From the NCBI GenBank assembly GCA_002393945.1, contig DGSO01000031.1, positions 1 to 64,000 on the forward strand: 64,000 nucleotides of DNA, in the 5' to 3' direction. Both the position numbers and the translations under genes were made by a program. Shown piece by piece: positions 50,301-58,534 of the stretch (position 1 is the stretch's first letter; each line of letters opens with the position of its first letter). The stretch comes from Bacteroidales bacterium UBA4360. Lineage in GTDB: Bacteria > Bacteroidota > Bacteroidia > Bacteroidales > UBA932. The notes under the pieces were generated by a model. The model was not told the origin of the DNA. It saw only the letters and a list, made by a program, of their open reading frames with translations, and did not search any database.

Positions 50301-50546
50301 AGTTCCACTTTCTGGATCCGTGACGGCAAATACGTACGTCTAAAGACGGCGCAACTTGGCTACACCCTTCCCAAGGGCATTTCCTCAAAACTGGGACTTC
50401 AGGCTTTCAGAATCTTCCTGGAAGGCCAGAACATTTTCACGATTGACGGCCTGCCGGAAGGAATCGACCCGGAATCTCCAGGCGTCAACAACGGTTATTA
50501 TCCCCAGCAGCGACTCCTGATGGGCGGTATCACTTTAACTTTCTAA
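47370..50546 (+). CDS. SusC/RagA-family TonB-dependent transporter
   Basis: The 1058-residue protein starts with a signal peptide ending ALAQ. The carboxypeptidase-like domain (about 27-105, GKLRGTVTDQGGAPLGGVTV), the TonB-box and plug region (about 108-225, VVVGYGTAKKETLTAAVSA and AAGGVIVIQTRKG) and the outer-membrane barrel ending TLTF follow. It imports the substrate of locus 2 with SusD. It lies 3 bp after the epimerase gene. Confidence 0.95.
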   Translation: MKYILRLIIGTLAGLMLLPAVALAQGKLRGTVTDQGGAPLGGVTVLVKGTTHGTMTGNDGAYELTAKSGDVIEFSCLGLATEERTWNGRSPINVTMQEDALYLEDVVVVGYGTAKKETLTAAVSAMKGDELLKSPATNVSQVLAGKLSGISSVQESGEPGLDQASLRIRGSVYGVAYVVDGFPVDNINDIDPADIESISVLKDGASAAVYGLKAAGGVIVIQTRKGEKGDTRITYNASMGASMNANFPRFMNGPQFAYYYNVAQMMDMLANGEISAPSEYVPAFTQKNIQAMRDGTDGWDNVDYVDKVFGTGFNQKHNVTIQGGTEKARFFTSFGILDQKGNIDRFNYSRYNVRTNIEGEISKQLSYKVGMQGVIGRRSTPAFLSGGTDGGATEVGWFSIARQVVQMHPYLPETYDGYYTGAVQDNQSFLVSPLAAIYQSGFKRTRSSEMEVNASLIWNVPFVKGLTAKVSGSYDYSNSYNKNLSTPYTMMQKERTDDGWVWRVRTDNPHISDNVNNLGEGVTFSQSIVGQASLGYVNAFGKNHVDLLALAELRDYEGNGLSAYAQNLPFDSLPELSNGVASNSPVGGWSSASRSLGYVFRARYDYDEKYLAEVTGRYDGSYKFAGMAKTRWGFFPSVSLGWRLSKENFMKDLSWLEDLKIRASVGLLGNDSVSEYAFLSTYSKGGNIAIGQNGGATLVQPSYYTSGIPNTDLSWEKTQSWNVGVDFSLWGGLLGAEIDAFYNYTYDMLTYQSTGFPSSMGGYYPTWVNSNAIDAKGIDILIRHRNRFTLMGAPFFYEVTGSLTRSKTRWLKYNDDPNIVEYRKRTGTTVGSIMCWQADGLYTSEEEIDNSSWFGTRPSIGDIKYVDLNGDGKIDEDDKGLFGRSNRPELTFGLNLNASWKNFDFNAQFTGGALFDVSLTGTYYNDNDDNTIWTQTFKEGGNSPLFLVENAYSEFNKNGTFPRLTLAKTNHGGDNGLSSTFWIRDGKYVRLKTAQLGYTLPKGISSKLGLQAFRIFLEGQNIFTIDGLPEGIDPESPGVNNGYYPQQRLLMGGITLTF

Positions 50547-50559
50547 AGGAGGCACGAAC

Positions 50560-52200
50560 ATGAAAAAGACAGTTATCATACTCTCGACCCTCATTCTCGC
50601 AGTATCCTGCAGCGGCCTTCTGGATATGACCCCTACAGACAGGGTATCGGCAAAAACCATGTGGGAGACCACCCGCAACGCCGAGTATTCGGTGAACCAC
50701 TTGTTCTCATACATCTGGTCGTACAATGCATATCCTACTTCTCTCGGCCTCACTGAAGCATTGACTGATGAACTCAAGTATACATCGTACAACTTCAATG
50801 CGATGGCCTATATCCCTTCATATATCTCCTATTTTGAGTCTACGGTGAGCGCCGGTACCATTGACGTCTATCTTGGAATGTGGGGCTCCCTGTACGTCGC
50901 GGTAAGGGAAGCAAATGAAGGTTTGAGCTACCTGAAGACTTATGGTCAGATGTCGGATGCGGACAAGACCCGTCTTGAAGGTGAACTGCGTTTCATGAGG
51001 GCGTACTTCTACTTTGAGCTGGCCAAACGCTACAAGGATGTAATACTTTACGATGAAGACCTTTCCAAGATAACGAAGGACAAGGCAGTATCTCCTGAAA
51101 AGGACGTATGGGATTTTATCCAGCAGGACCTGGATTTCGCGGCAAAGAACCTGCCCACGCAGGCAGCAGCCGGCGGCCGTATAGACCAAGGCATGGCATA
51201 CGCTCTCATTACCCGTGCAATGCTTTATGCCGAAAGGTATGATGCCGTTATCGCAGCGGCAGACAAAGTAAGGGAACTTGGTTATTCCCTTGAACCAAAG
51301 TATGCCGATTCCTATGGAAAGAGCCTTGCTGACGGAAACCGTGAGGCAATTCTGCAGTATACCTTTGACATTTCCAACGGCATAGCCCATGAGTTCAACT
51401 TCTATTATACGCCAGGCGGAGATTACGCCGTGAACGATTCCAAGGGCGGAGCGTATGCCGTCCCTACGCAGGAACTGGTAGAAAGCTATGAACTTGCAAC
51501 AGGCGGGTTCCCCAACTGGACACCTTGGCATGGCACCACCACGAATACTCCTCCATATGAGCAGTTGGAACCTCGTTTCCAGGCCACCATCCTTTATAAT
51601 GGATCGGCATGGAAGAACCGTACAATCGAGCCTTATATCGGCGGAACAGATGGTTGGGCTCAGTGGAAGGCCGAGAAGGAGCCGAAAGGCAGGACAGTCA
51701 CCGGCTATTATATGAGAAAACTGGTGGATGAAAACTATGACGTGAATACTTCAGGCAGCAGCCAGCCGTTCACTTTCCTCCGTTACGGTGAAGTCCTGTT
51801 GAATAGGGCAGAGGCTTGCTATCGCACGAATGACGATTTGGGAGCGAATGATGCTGTCCGTGCCATACGCACCAGAGTGGGACTCCCGTATTCTGACAAG
51901 ACCGGAGACAACCTTTGGAAGGCAATAGTTCAGGAAAGGAAGGTTGAACTTGCATTCGAAGGTCTCCGCTACTGGGATCTCAGACGCTGGAAGGCAGCAG
52001 CAAAGCCATATCCCGAAGGTCTTACAGGTTATCAGCAGCACGGTCTAAAGATAGAGAAGGATGGCTCCGGCTTCAGATACACTTATGTGTCAGTAGATGA
52101 GAAAGACCGAAACTTCCCTGAAAGACTATATCGCTTCCCCATGCCGGAAAGCGAACTCTCCTCCAATGCTTTGGTTGAACAATATGATGAGTGGAAGTAA
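50560..52200 (+). CDS. SusD/RagB-family glycan-binding lipoprotein
   Basis: The 546-residue lipoprotein (Cys17 in AVSCSGLLD) shows the family pattern: TTRNAEYSVNHLFSYIWSY, EGELRFMRAYFYFELAKRY, and the C-terminal YGEVLLNRAEACYR, VRAIRTRVGLP and QERKVELAFEGLRYWDLRRW. It is the surface partner of the SusC 13 bp upstream. Confidence 0.95.
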   Translation: MKKTVIILSTLILAVSCSGLLDMTPTDRVSAKTMWETTRNAEYSVNHLFSYIWSYNAYPTSLGLTEALTDELKYTSYNFNAMAYIPSYISYFESTVSAGTIDVYLGMWGSLYVAVREANEGLSYLKTYGQMSDADKTRLEGELRFMRAYFYFELAKRYKDVILYDEDLSKITKDKAVSPEKDVWDFIQQDLDFAAKNLPTQAAAGGRIDQGMAYALITRAMLYAERYDAVIAAADKVRELGYSLEPKYADSYGKSLADGNREAILQYTFDISNGIAHEFNFYYTPGGDYAVNDSKGGAYAVPTQELVESYELATGGFPNWTPWHGTTTNTPPYEQLEPRFQATILYNGSAWKNRTIEPYIGGTDGWAQWKAEKEPKGRTVTGYYMRKLVDENYDVNTSGSSQPFTFLRYGEVLLNRAEACYRTNDDLGANDAVRAIRTRVGLPYSDKTGDNLWKAIVQERKVELAFEGLRYWDLRRWKAAAKPYPEGLTGYQQHGLKIEKDGSGFRYTYVSVDEKDRNFPERLYRFPMPESELSSNALVEQYDEWK

Positions 52201-52201
52201 A

Positions 52202-53944
52202 ATGAAAAAGTACATATACATAATATCCGCCCTTGCAATGCTGAACGCTTGTCATCAGCCGGAATACGTGCTTCCAACGGCGGCAAGGCAGGGCCTCACC
52301 AGCCTCACGGCTATAATTACCTCCGGCACCTATGTTGATCAGGAAGTCGGCAGACTTACCGTTACCGACCCCGATGCCACACGGTTCGAGATTCCAATTC
52401 CGTACTATTATCCGGAAGCATCTGATGAAGAGACGCTGATTTATATGTTAGGCCTCCGTATTCAGGCCGAGTTGCAGCCGAACTGGAAAATCTCCCCGCG
52501 ATTGGGAATACTGGACCTGACAGAGGATAATGAGTTTACCCTGACAGACCCCAGCGGAGCTTCCAGGCAAATCGTGATAACCGGGAAGAGGGTGAAACCA
52601 TCTTCATGCAGTCTGCTTTCATTCATGGTGGAAGACATCAAGACAGGAGGAATAGTATACGAAAATGACAGCAGGCTCTTGATTCCATATCTTGAAGACA
52701 TGTCATCCGTGCGCGTTTCCGCCCAGGTTTCACCTCATGCTGAGATCTCGGAGATTAACGGCAAGAGATACAATCCGGCTTCGAAGTATAACCTGAATTC
52801 CGGTGCTACGGTAAAGGTTCTTGCCGGAGATGGAACCACCAGTAAAGTATATACAGTGGCACAAGGCATTCCCAACCTTCTTTCACAAGGCCTGAGGACA
52901 GAATCGATCACGCTGCTCTGCAATGTGGATCCGGTTACTGTTGTAGGACTGCCTGCCTATAATGAAGAGTGTTACGTATCTCTTGCAGGTATTGGATCCA
53001 CCATGGTTGTAGGGCTTGGTCTGGGACGCAACCCCGTTCTTGTGGATGCCTTTACCGGCAGCCGTCAGGGCGAGCTTTCAGTTGCACCGGCCGTAGCCGA
53101 CTGCCTCACAAACGATGATTCGGGAAATCTGGTATTTGCCAACTATGCTCTTGGCGGAGACAGCGCAGGAACTGTAAATGTTTACGTTTCTTCTTCCACC
53201 ACGGAGACACCCACCCTGCTTTACAGCTTTGTCAATCCGCTTGCTTTCCCTATCGGCCACAGGATCAAGGCTGCAGGAAACCTGAAGGGCGACGGCGTAA
53301 TCGTCTTTACATCCGAAGGAATAGCCGGAGTTTCGGTTTCCTCAGAGGTGGTTGTTCTTACGGTTGAAGGCGGCGCTGTCACTTCAGTAGATGTCAAGGA
53401 TTTTTCACCTCAGGGTCTTTCCTGGGGGGGAGCGCCCATTAATTTTGCTACAGTTGCTCCTGCGTCTGCGACACCCTTCGAGGATGGCTGGTTCCTTGAT
53501 TACTATGAAGGAGCAACTGGTAATACGGATCCAAGTGTGGACGATGAGCAGGCAGAACAGTATATCCTCCATCATATTGACAAGAAGGGTAAAGACAACT
53601 GGCTGGACCTTGTCGGAAACTGGAGCCTGAATCCTAATTGCCTTGACGCCAAGACATTCAACGGAACTCCTTACCTTGCACTCCTTGCGGTAAGCCACTT
53701 CCCCAACTGGGAAATCAAGCCCAAGCTTTGTTTCTATGATGCTTCAGATCCGTCAGCCGTCGTGAGAATTTTGAAGAACAACGGAATCGCCATTTTCCAG
53801 AAAGGAGCCTTTGACCCTGCAGTCGGAGCTGCCGGAGATGTCGCCCTGGTTCCCACTACCGACGGATATCGTGTGTATCTCTATTATTATGACCATCATG
53901 CACAAGCCATTGGTGCATATGTCGCAGATTGCTTTGAAATATGA
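52202..53944 (+). CDS. DUF5018-like surface lipoprotein
   Basis: The ATG at 52202, one base after the SusD stop, gives 580 residues with a lipobox at LNACHQP. An upstream in-frame ATG at 52097 lies inside susD. Two tandem DUF5018-type beta-domains (about 30-120 and 125-220; RFEIPIPYYYPEASDEE, VYTVAQG) precede a propeller-like region (about 225-580). Position after SusCD suggests a surface glycan-binding protein. The stop overlaps the next gene by 4 bp. Confidence 0.7.
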   Translation: MKKYIYIISALAMLNACHQPEYVLPTAARQGLTSLTAIITSGTYVDQEVGRLTVTDPDATRFEIPIPYYYPEASDEETLIYMLGLRIQAELQPNWKISPRLGILDLTEDNEFTLTDPSGASRQIVITGKRVKPSSCSLLSFMVEDIKTGGIVYENDSRLLIPYLEDMSSVRVSAQVSPHAEISEINGKRYNPASKYNLNSGATVKVLAGDGTTSKVYTVAQGIPNLLSQGLRTESITLLCNVDPVTVVGLPAYNEECYVSLAGIGSTMVVGLGLGRNPVLVDAFTGSRQGELSVAPAVADCLTNDDSGNLVFANYALGGDSAGTVNVYVSSSTTETPTLLYSFVNPLAFPIGHRIKAAGNLKGDGVIVFTSEGIAGVSVSSEVVVLTVEGGAVTSVDVKDFSPQGLSWGGAPINFATVAPASATPFEDGWFLDYYEGATGNTDPSVDDEQAEQYILHHIDKKGKDNWLDLVGNWSLNPNCLDAKTFNGTPYLALLAVSHFPNWEIKPKLCFYDASDPSAVVRILKNNGIAIFQKGAFDPAVGAAGDVALVPTTDGYRVYLYYYDHHAQAIGAYVADCFEI

Positions 53945-54951
53945 AAAAATACGCTGTAATATTTGCGGCAATCGTTGTGGCCGCATGTTCTTCCAAAGGA
54001 GGGGATATTCCTTCTGACTGGCCCTGGCTGGACCCGGATGCCGATGACGAGCCATGGACTGAAGTTACTGACGGAAGGTATGGAAGCCTCCCGGATTATG
54101 TCAAGGTGTATCATTCCCCGGAAGTCCTCAAAGGGAAGAAGGCAGAGGCATGGATTGCTACTGCAGACCTTTCCAAGGCCGAATTCCATGTGTGGGGACT
54201 GAATGATCCTGAACTGGACGGGAGCTCTGACCAGCTCAAGACCCCTACCCAGGTATTCAACGGTTTCGGAGCACCGGTCCTTGTCCTTAACGGCGGATAC
54301 TTTTATTCGGACAGCGGAATCAACTATCCTGCAAGCCTTGCAGTGGAAAACGGTGTTCTCCTGTCACCGAACATTAACTACGCTTCAGAGGACTGGGTAA
54401 CCATGTACTATCCCACGAGGGCTGCTTTCATCATGCATGCAAACGGCAAGATTGAGGCCTCTTGGACTTATTTTGCCGGGGAAGACAACCATTTTATCTA
54501 TCCTGTTCCTGCTGAGAATTCATACGGGAGCAATCCTCAGCCGACACCGTCTGCAACTTTCCCTGCCGGAGCTACGGCTTTCGAGGCCAAAACAGCCATC
54601 GGCGCCGGCCCTGTACTCATAAAGAATTCGGAAATCATGAATACATGGCGATATGAGTGCATCCCCGGTGATTATGATGTCAACTGCGCAAATCCTGATC
54701 CAAGGTCGGCTATCGGTATCACCGCCGACAACCGCCTTGTCCTCTTTGTCTGTGAGGGCCGTGAAATGACGGAAGGCGTTCTTGGCTATTCCACGGAAAA
54801 CGTGGCGAAAGTGCTGAAAGAGTTTGGATGTACAGATGCCATCAACCTTGACGGCGGCGGCTCAAGTTGTCTCCTTGTGAACGGCTTTGAAACCATAAAA
54901 CCTTCGGATGGTAAGCAACGTTCCGTCGGAAGTTGCATCTATATTAAATAG
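53941..54951 (+). CDS. Phosphodiester glycosidase (NAGPA domain) lipoprotein
   Basis: The 336-residue lipoprotein (lipobox VAACSSK) consists mainly of a NAGPA domain. It shows LVLNGGYF, an IGAGPVLIKNSE segment, DPRSAIGITADNRLVLFVCEGR and the signature INLDGGGSSCLLVNG. It should cleave a sugar-1-phosphodiester, with alpha-GlcNAc as the known mammalian substrate. It is a shorter relative of the FN3-bearing enzyme at 22231, so both loci carry this rare activity. Confidence 0.85.
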   Translation: MKKYAVIFAAIVVAACSSKGGDIPSDWPWLDPDADDEPWTEVTDGRYGSLPDYVKVYHSPEVLKGKKAEAWIATADLSKAEFHVWGLNDPELDGSSDQLKTPTQVFNGFGAPVLVLNGGYFYSDSGINYPASLAVENGVLLSPNINYASEDWVTMYYPTRAAFIMHANGKIEASWTYFAGEDNHFIYPVPAENSYGSNPQPTPSATFPAGATAFEAKTAIGAGPVLIKNSEIMNTWRYECIPGDYDVNCANPDPRSAIGITADNRLVLFVCEGREMTEGVLGYSTENVAKVLKEFGCTDAINLDGGGSSCLLVNGFETIKPSDGKQRSVGSCIYIK

Positions 54952-54954
54952 GAA

Positions 54955-56322
54955 GTGAAACTTTTTCGGTTACATATATTTTCTGTATTAGTTTTGGCTG
55001 TTGCCTGTAACAGTAAACCGGTTACAGAGGAGCCTGTTCCGGAACCGGAGCCCGAACCTCAGGTGGAAACGCCTGAGGGGAAGCCTCGTTATGTGTGGAT
55101 TGATGCATCTGCAAATTTCTATTATTACGCCAACGACAAGACCTTCATTGCCGCTGAACTGTCTAAGGTGGCAGACTGTGGTTTTACAGATATCGTAGTG
55201 GATGTCCGTCCCACGGAAGGTACCGTTCTATGGAAGTCGAAGGTGGCCCCGGAAGCCACTCGTCTGGCAGCGTGGATCGGATCATCCTACCGCTTTGTGA
55301 ACCGTGAAGCGACTTGGGACTATCTGCAGGCGTTCATCGATGCCGGACACTCTGCAGGGCTTAGGGTACATGCCGCTATTAACACATTTGTCGGCGGTTA
55401 TGGCGGTTATTACGGGCTTGATGACGAGGGGCCGATATTCACCGGTGAAATTCCGGCCGGATGGGCGGCCATGGACAATACATCCAGTGGAATAAGCAGC
55501 AGTTATTACAGCGGAGTGAAGGGCACTGTTTTCCTAAACCCCGCAAATGACGATGTGCAGGCGTATATCCTTGCCATGCTGAAAGAACTTGCCGGATATG
55601 ATGTGGACGGAATCATCCTGGACCGCTGCCGCTATGATGACACGGGCCTTCAGAGTGAATTCTCAGATGTTTCCAGGCAAAAGTTTGCCGAGTACCTTGG
55701 AGAAGAGCCCGCATCATGGCCGGTTTTTCCCTCGGGCACATCGTCGCTTCCTGCGATTGTAACTCCTGTCCAGAAGGCCTGGCTGTCATTCCGGGCGAAG
55801 ACCATTCATGACTTTGTCGAGAAAGCCGCGGATACAGTTCATGAAGTTAATCCTGATGTAAAGTTTGGAGTTTATGTGGGCGCCTGGTACTCGAGTTATT
55901 ACACATCCGGAGTAAACTGGGCCAGCCCAAGGTTCCTGACGCATGTGAAATATAATAAATGGGCCGATGCTGACTATCACAAATACGGCTTTGCCGACCA
56001 CTGCGACCAGATGCTCCTGGGTTGTTATGCGGCAACTGAAAGTATATACGGTAGCGGCGAATGGTCTATGCAGGGCTTCTGCAAACTTGCTCAGGGCCTG
56101 ATTCTGGGTGACGCCCCCTTTGCAGGCGGCCCTGATGTGGGCAATCCTGAGGGTTGGCAGGATGGTGGCAAAAGTGCATATATCCCTAAGACCGTGGATG
56201 CCTGTATAAACGAAGCCGACGGCTACTTCGTGTTTGATCTCTGCCACATAAGAATGCACAATTACTGGGCTTCATTCAAAAATGCTTTTACTTATTACCT
56301 TAATTCATTAACCAATAATTAA
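54955..56322 (+). CDS. GHL10-type putative glycosidase lipoprotein, GTG start
   Basis: The frame opens with GTG 3 bp after the upstream stop, and no better ATG precedes the signal (lipobox VACNSK). After a PEPEPEP linker, the 455-residue protein has a GHL10-type TIM barrel (about 45-445): YVWIDASANF, GFTDIVVDVRPTEGTVLWKS, GLRVHAAINTFVGG, DGIILDRCRYDD, FGVYVGAWYSSYYTSGVNW. Asp residues in ILDRCRYDD are plausible catalytic or binding residues. A close paralogue is at 60736. Substrate unknown. Confidence 0.8.
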   Translation: MKLFRLHIFSVLVLAVACNSKPVTEEPVPEPEPEPQVETPEGKPRYVWIDASANFYYYANDKTFIAAELSKVADCGFTDIVVDVRPTEGTVLWKSKVAPEATRLAAWIGSSYRFVNREATWDYLQAFIDAGHSAGLRVHAAINTFVGGYGGYYGLDDEGPIFTGEIPAGWAAMDNTSSGISSSYYSGVKGTVFLNPANDDVQAYILAMLKELAGYDVDGIILDRCRYDDTGLQSEFSDVSRQKFAEYLGEEPASWPVFPSGTSSLPAIVTPVQKAWLSFRAKTIHDFVEKAADTVHEVNPDVKFGVYVGAWYSSYYTSGVNWASPRFLTHVKYNKWADADYHKYGFADHCDQMLLGCYAATESIYGSGEWSMQGFCKLAQGLILGDAPFAGGPDVGNPEGWQDGGKSAYIPKTVDACINEADGYFVFDLCHIRMHNYWASFKNAFTYYLNSLTNN

Positions 56323-56327
56323 ACACA

Positions 56328-58079
56328 ATGAAAAAGTATTATTATCTTCTTGCTGCAGCGCTGATTGCCTTAGCGTCCTGCCAAAAGACTCCTGAAGGCG
56401 GCGGTGAAACCCCCGATCCCGTAAAGGTTGAATTTGCCCTTCAGTCAGACGCCGTGGTTAATCTCGGCGCAGAGTCTGCAATTTCTACTGTAAAATTCAC
56501 TGCTCCCGCAGATTGGACTGCAACAGTGAACTATCCCGGTGAGGAGAAAGACTATGTAGTCATTACTCCCGCTTCCGGCAAAGCCGGAGAAAACGAAGTG
56601 AAGGTTACCGTCCAGTCTCTTCCCAAGGAAGAATACGGCCGCTATTTCACCGTGGCAGTCAAGGTGGGCAATGAAGGTGCCGATGTCACTTTCTATCAGG
56701 GGAATGTCTTCATCGTCAGCAACTCCAACCTGGAAGTTGGACTTGAAGGCGGCAAGGTCGATTTCTCTGTCGTTACCAATCTGGAGTATGATGTAACCAC
56801 TTATGAGTCCTTTGACTGGGCCCCGGCAACCTTTGACAAAACTACCGGCAAGGGCAGCTTTACTGTGGCTCCTGCAATGTATGACGCACGTAGAGCCTAT
56901 GTAAAGTTCACCATTCCTGCTATTCAGGATGTTGATGAGAATGGCGAAGCCAAGGCTCACGTGGAAAGGGTCTATGTCAATCAGGGAGGCAGGCTTCAGG
57001 TTGCCTGGACTCAGCAGTTCTTCTGGGGTATGTTCCCTGGTGGTACCCGCGAGTCTATAGCAGAAGTTGGTGACTACATTATTATCAATTGCGGCCTTAC
57101 AGAAAACGAAACAGGTGGGGCATATATTTTCAATAAATCTGATGGGCAGCAAGTGAAGTACCTTGCCGGTCTTCCTTCTTTCACGGGTGTAACTAACGAT
57201 GATGCTGGCAACGTAGTTATCTCCTATGGTGGTGACTATCCCCAAAATGAGCAATACGAGCTTATCGCTGAAGATCAGACTCCTCTTGCAATTTATGTTA
57301 TACCGAAGGACAATGTTTCTGCTATTCTTGCTGCCGAAACGCCTGACTTATCATCCATTAAGCCAATCATTACTTACTCCAACGGCTTTTATGGCTATGG
57401 TCTTGACAATATCCGTGTAACCGGCGATGCCACCAAGGACGCTGTAATAACCATGAGTAACTCGGGTGGTTATAGTGTGCAGATCGCCGACTGGGATATT
57501 AAAAACGGTGTATTTACTGATTCAGAAGGAAAAGGATATACCAAATACGTGGACGCTCCTCAATATCTTCCTCTTGAAGCTGATAACTGGGCGATGGGTA
57601 TATGGACATCTCACGATATCGTTGCGAAGCATATTGGCAACTCATCCCAAAGTGGTCTGTTCTACATGGGTTATGACAACAATTATAACCTGCATTATCT
57701 TGAATCTCCGACAGCCGAGTGGCAGGAAGTGCTTGTAAGTGGTGCAACTTGGGAGGAGGGTTTCACATGCTTCTCAACGGTTGAATGGAATGGTCACAAG
57801 TATCTCGGATTCATTGGTGTCCCTTACTTTGCATGGGCCGACTGGGACGAAGATGGTGAGTATACAGACCACATGCCCGGACATGTATGGCTAGTCAACA
57901 TAGATGATCCTAAGGCTCCTGTAGTTGTGAGCAAATATGAATATTGGTGTGATCCAAGCAACTGGCAGTATGGCGACAATGCCGACATGAAACTCATTGT
58001 GGAAGGCAATGACCTTGCCGCTTATGTAGTTGATGCTGCATCTTCCCAGTACTTCAAGATTATCTACCCCAAGCTCTAA
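56328..58079 (+). CDS. BACON-domain surface lipoprotein
   Basis: The 583-residue lipoprotein (lipobox LASCQKT) has a BACON-like domain (about 30-125, ADWTATVNYPGEEKDYVVITPASGKAGEN), a second beta-sandwich (about 125-215) and a propeller-like region (about 220-583) related in style to those at 52202 and 17166. It is probably a surface glycan-binding protein. It is the last gene of the plus arm, followed by a terminator. Confidence 0.7.
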   Translation: MKKYYYLLAAALIALASCQKTPEGGGETPDPVKVEFALQSDAVVNLGAESAISTVKFTAPADWTATVNYPGEEKDYVVITPASGKAGENEVKVTVQSLPKEEYGRYFTVAVKVGNEGADVTFYQGNVFIVSNSNLEVGLEGGKVDFSVVTNLEYDVTTYESFDWAPATFDKTTGKGSFTVAPAMYDARRAYVKFTIPAIQDVDENGEAKAHVERVYVNQGGRLQVAWTQQFFWGMFPGGTRESIAEVGDYIIINCGLTENETGGAYIFNKSDGQQVKYLAGLPSFTGVTNDDAGNVVISYGGDYPQNEQYELIAEDQTPLAIYVIPKDNVSAILAAETPDLSSIKPIITYSNGFYGYGLDNIRVTGDATKDAVITMSNSGGYSVQIADWDIKNGVFTDSEGKGYTKYVDAPQYLPLEADNWAMGIWTSHDIVAKHIGNSSQSGLFYMGYDNNYNLHYLESPTAEWQEVLVSGATWEEGFTCFSTVEWNGHKYLGFIGVPYFAWADWDEDGEYTDHMPGHVWLVNIDDPKAPVVVSKYEYWCDPSNWQYGDNADMKLIVEGNDLAAYVVDAASSQYFKIIYPKL

Positions 58080-58104
58080 TATCTCTTAGTCGCTTAACAG
58101 ATTC

Positions 58105-58133
58105 AAGCGCCGGCCCCTGTGACCGGCGCTTTT
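58105..58133 (+). terminator. Terminator of locus 2 plus-strand operon
   Basis: AAGCGCCGG (58105-58113) pairs with CCGGCGCTT (58123-58131) across a 9-nt loop, followed by TT. It lies 26 bp after the BACON lipoprotein stop. Confidence 0.8.
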
Positions 58134-58139
58134 AAGTAG

Positions 58140-58170
58140 TTGGAAAATTCCTTATAAATAACTATATTTG
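58140..58170 (+). promoter_or_regulatory. Promoter of the hipBA-phosphoesterase-GHL10 operon
   Basis: TTG at 58140-58142 and TATATTTG at 58163-58170 are 20 bp apart. The expected start is near 58176, ~47 nt before the ATG at 58223. Confidence 0.65.
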
Positions 58171-58222
58171 CATAACATAATATTTGAACAGGCTTATAAT
58201 TGGCCTTTTTGCATATTATATT

Positions 58223-58534
58223 ATGGAATATAGACTTGACAATTACACTCGGAATCCCCAGCTGCTCATGGACCGGCTGGCAGCAAACTGCCGGGCGCGG
58301 CGGTTGGAAAAAGGGTATAGCCGCAGGGCGCTTTCGGCCATGACGGGCATCCCCGCTCCTACTCTGGAGAGTTTTGAAAAGACGGGGAAGATTTCGTTGG
58401 AGTCTTTCTGCCGGCTTGCCATTGAATTCGATTACTTTGAGGAACTGTCGGCCATTATGAGCCGTACAAAATACAGCACGGCTGAAGAACTGGAGTTGAT
58501 TAACAAGAACCGTAACAGGAAAAACGGAAGATGA
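58223..58534 (+). CDS. hipB: HipB-like XRE-family antitoxin/regulator
   Basis: The ATG at 58223 gives 103 residues; a TTG at 58184 would extend it by 13 but is less likely. A Cro/C1-type helix-turn-helix lies at about 16-75 (RARRLEKGYSRRALSAMTGIPAPTLESFEKTG). In HipBA systems HipB binds the promoter and neutralises the kinase. Its stop overlaps hipA by 4 bp (ATGA). Confidence 0.82.
   Translation: MEYRLDNYTRNPQLLMDRLAANCRARRLEKGYSRRALSAMTGIPAPTLESFEKTGKISLESFCRLAIEFDYFEELSAIMSRTKYSTAEELELINKNRNRKNGR

Noticed and set aside
58184..58222. Upstream TTG start for hipB
   Set aside because: It lies only about 8 nt after the expected transcription start and adds residues outside the helix-turn-helix family. 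The ATG at 58223 fits better.
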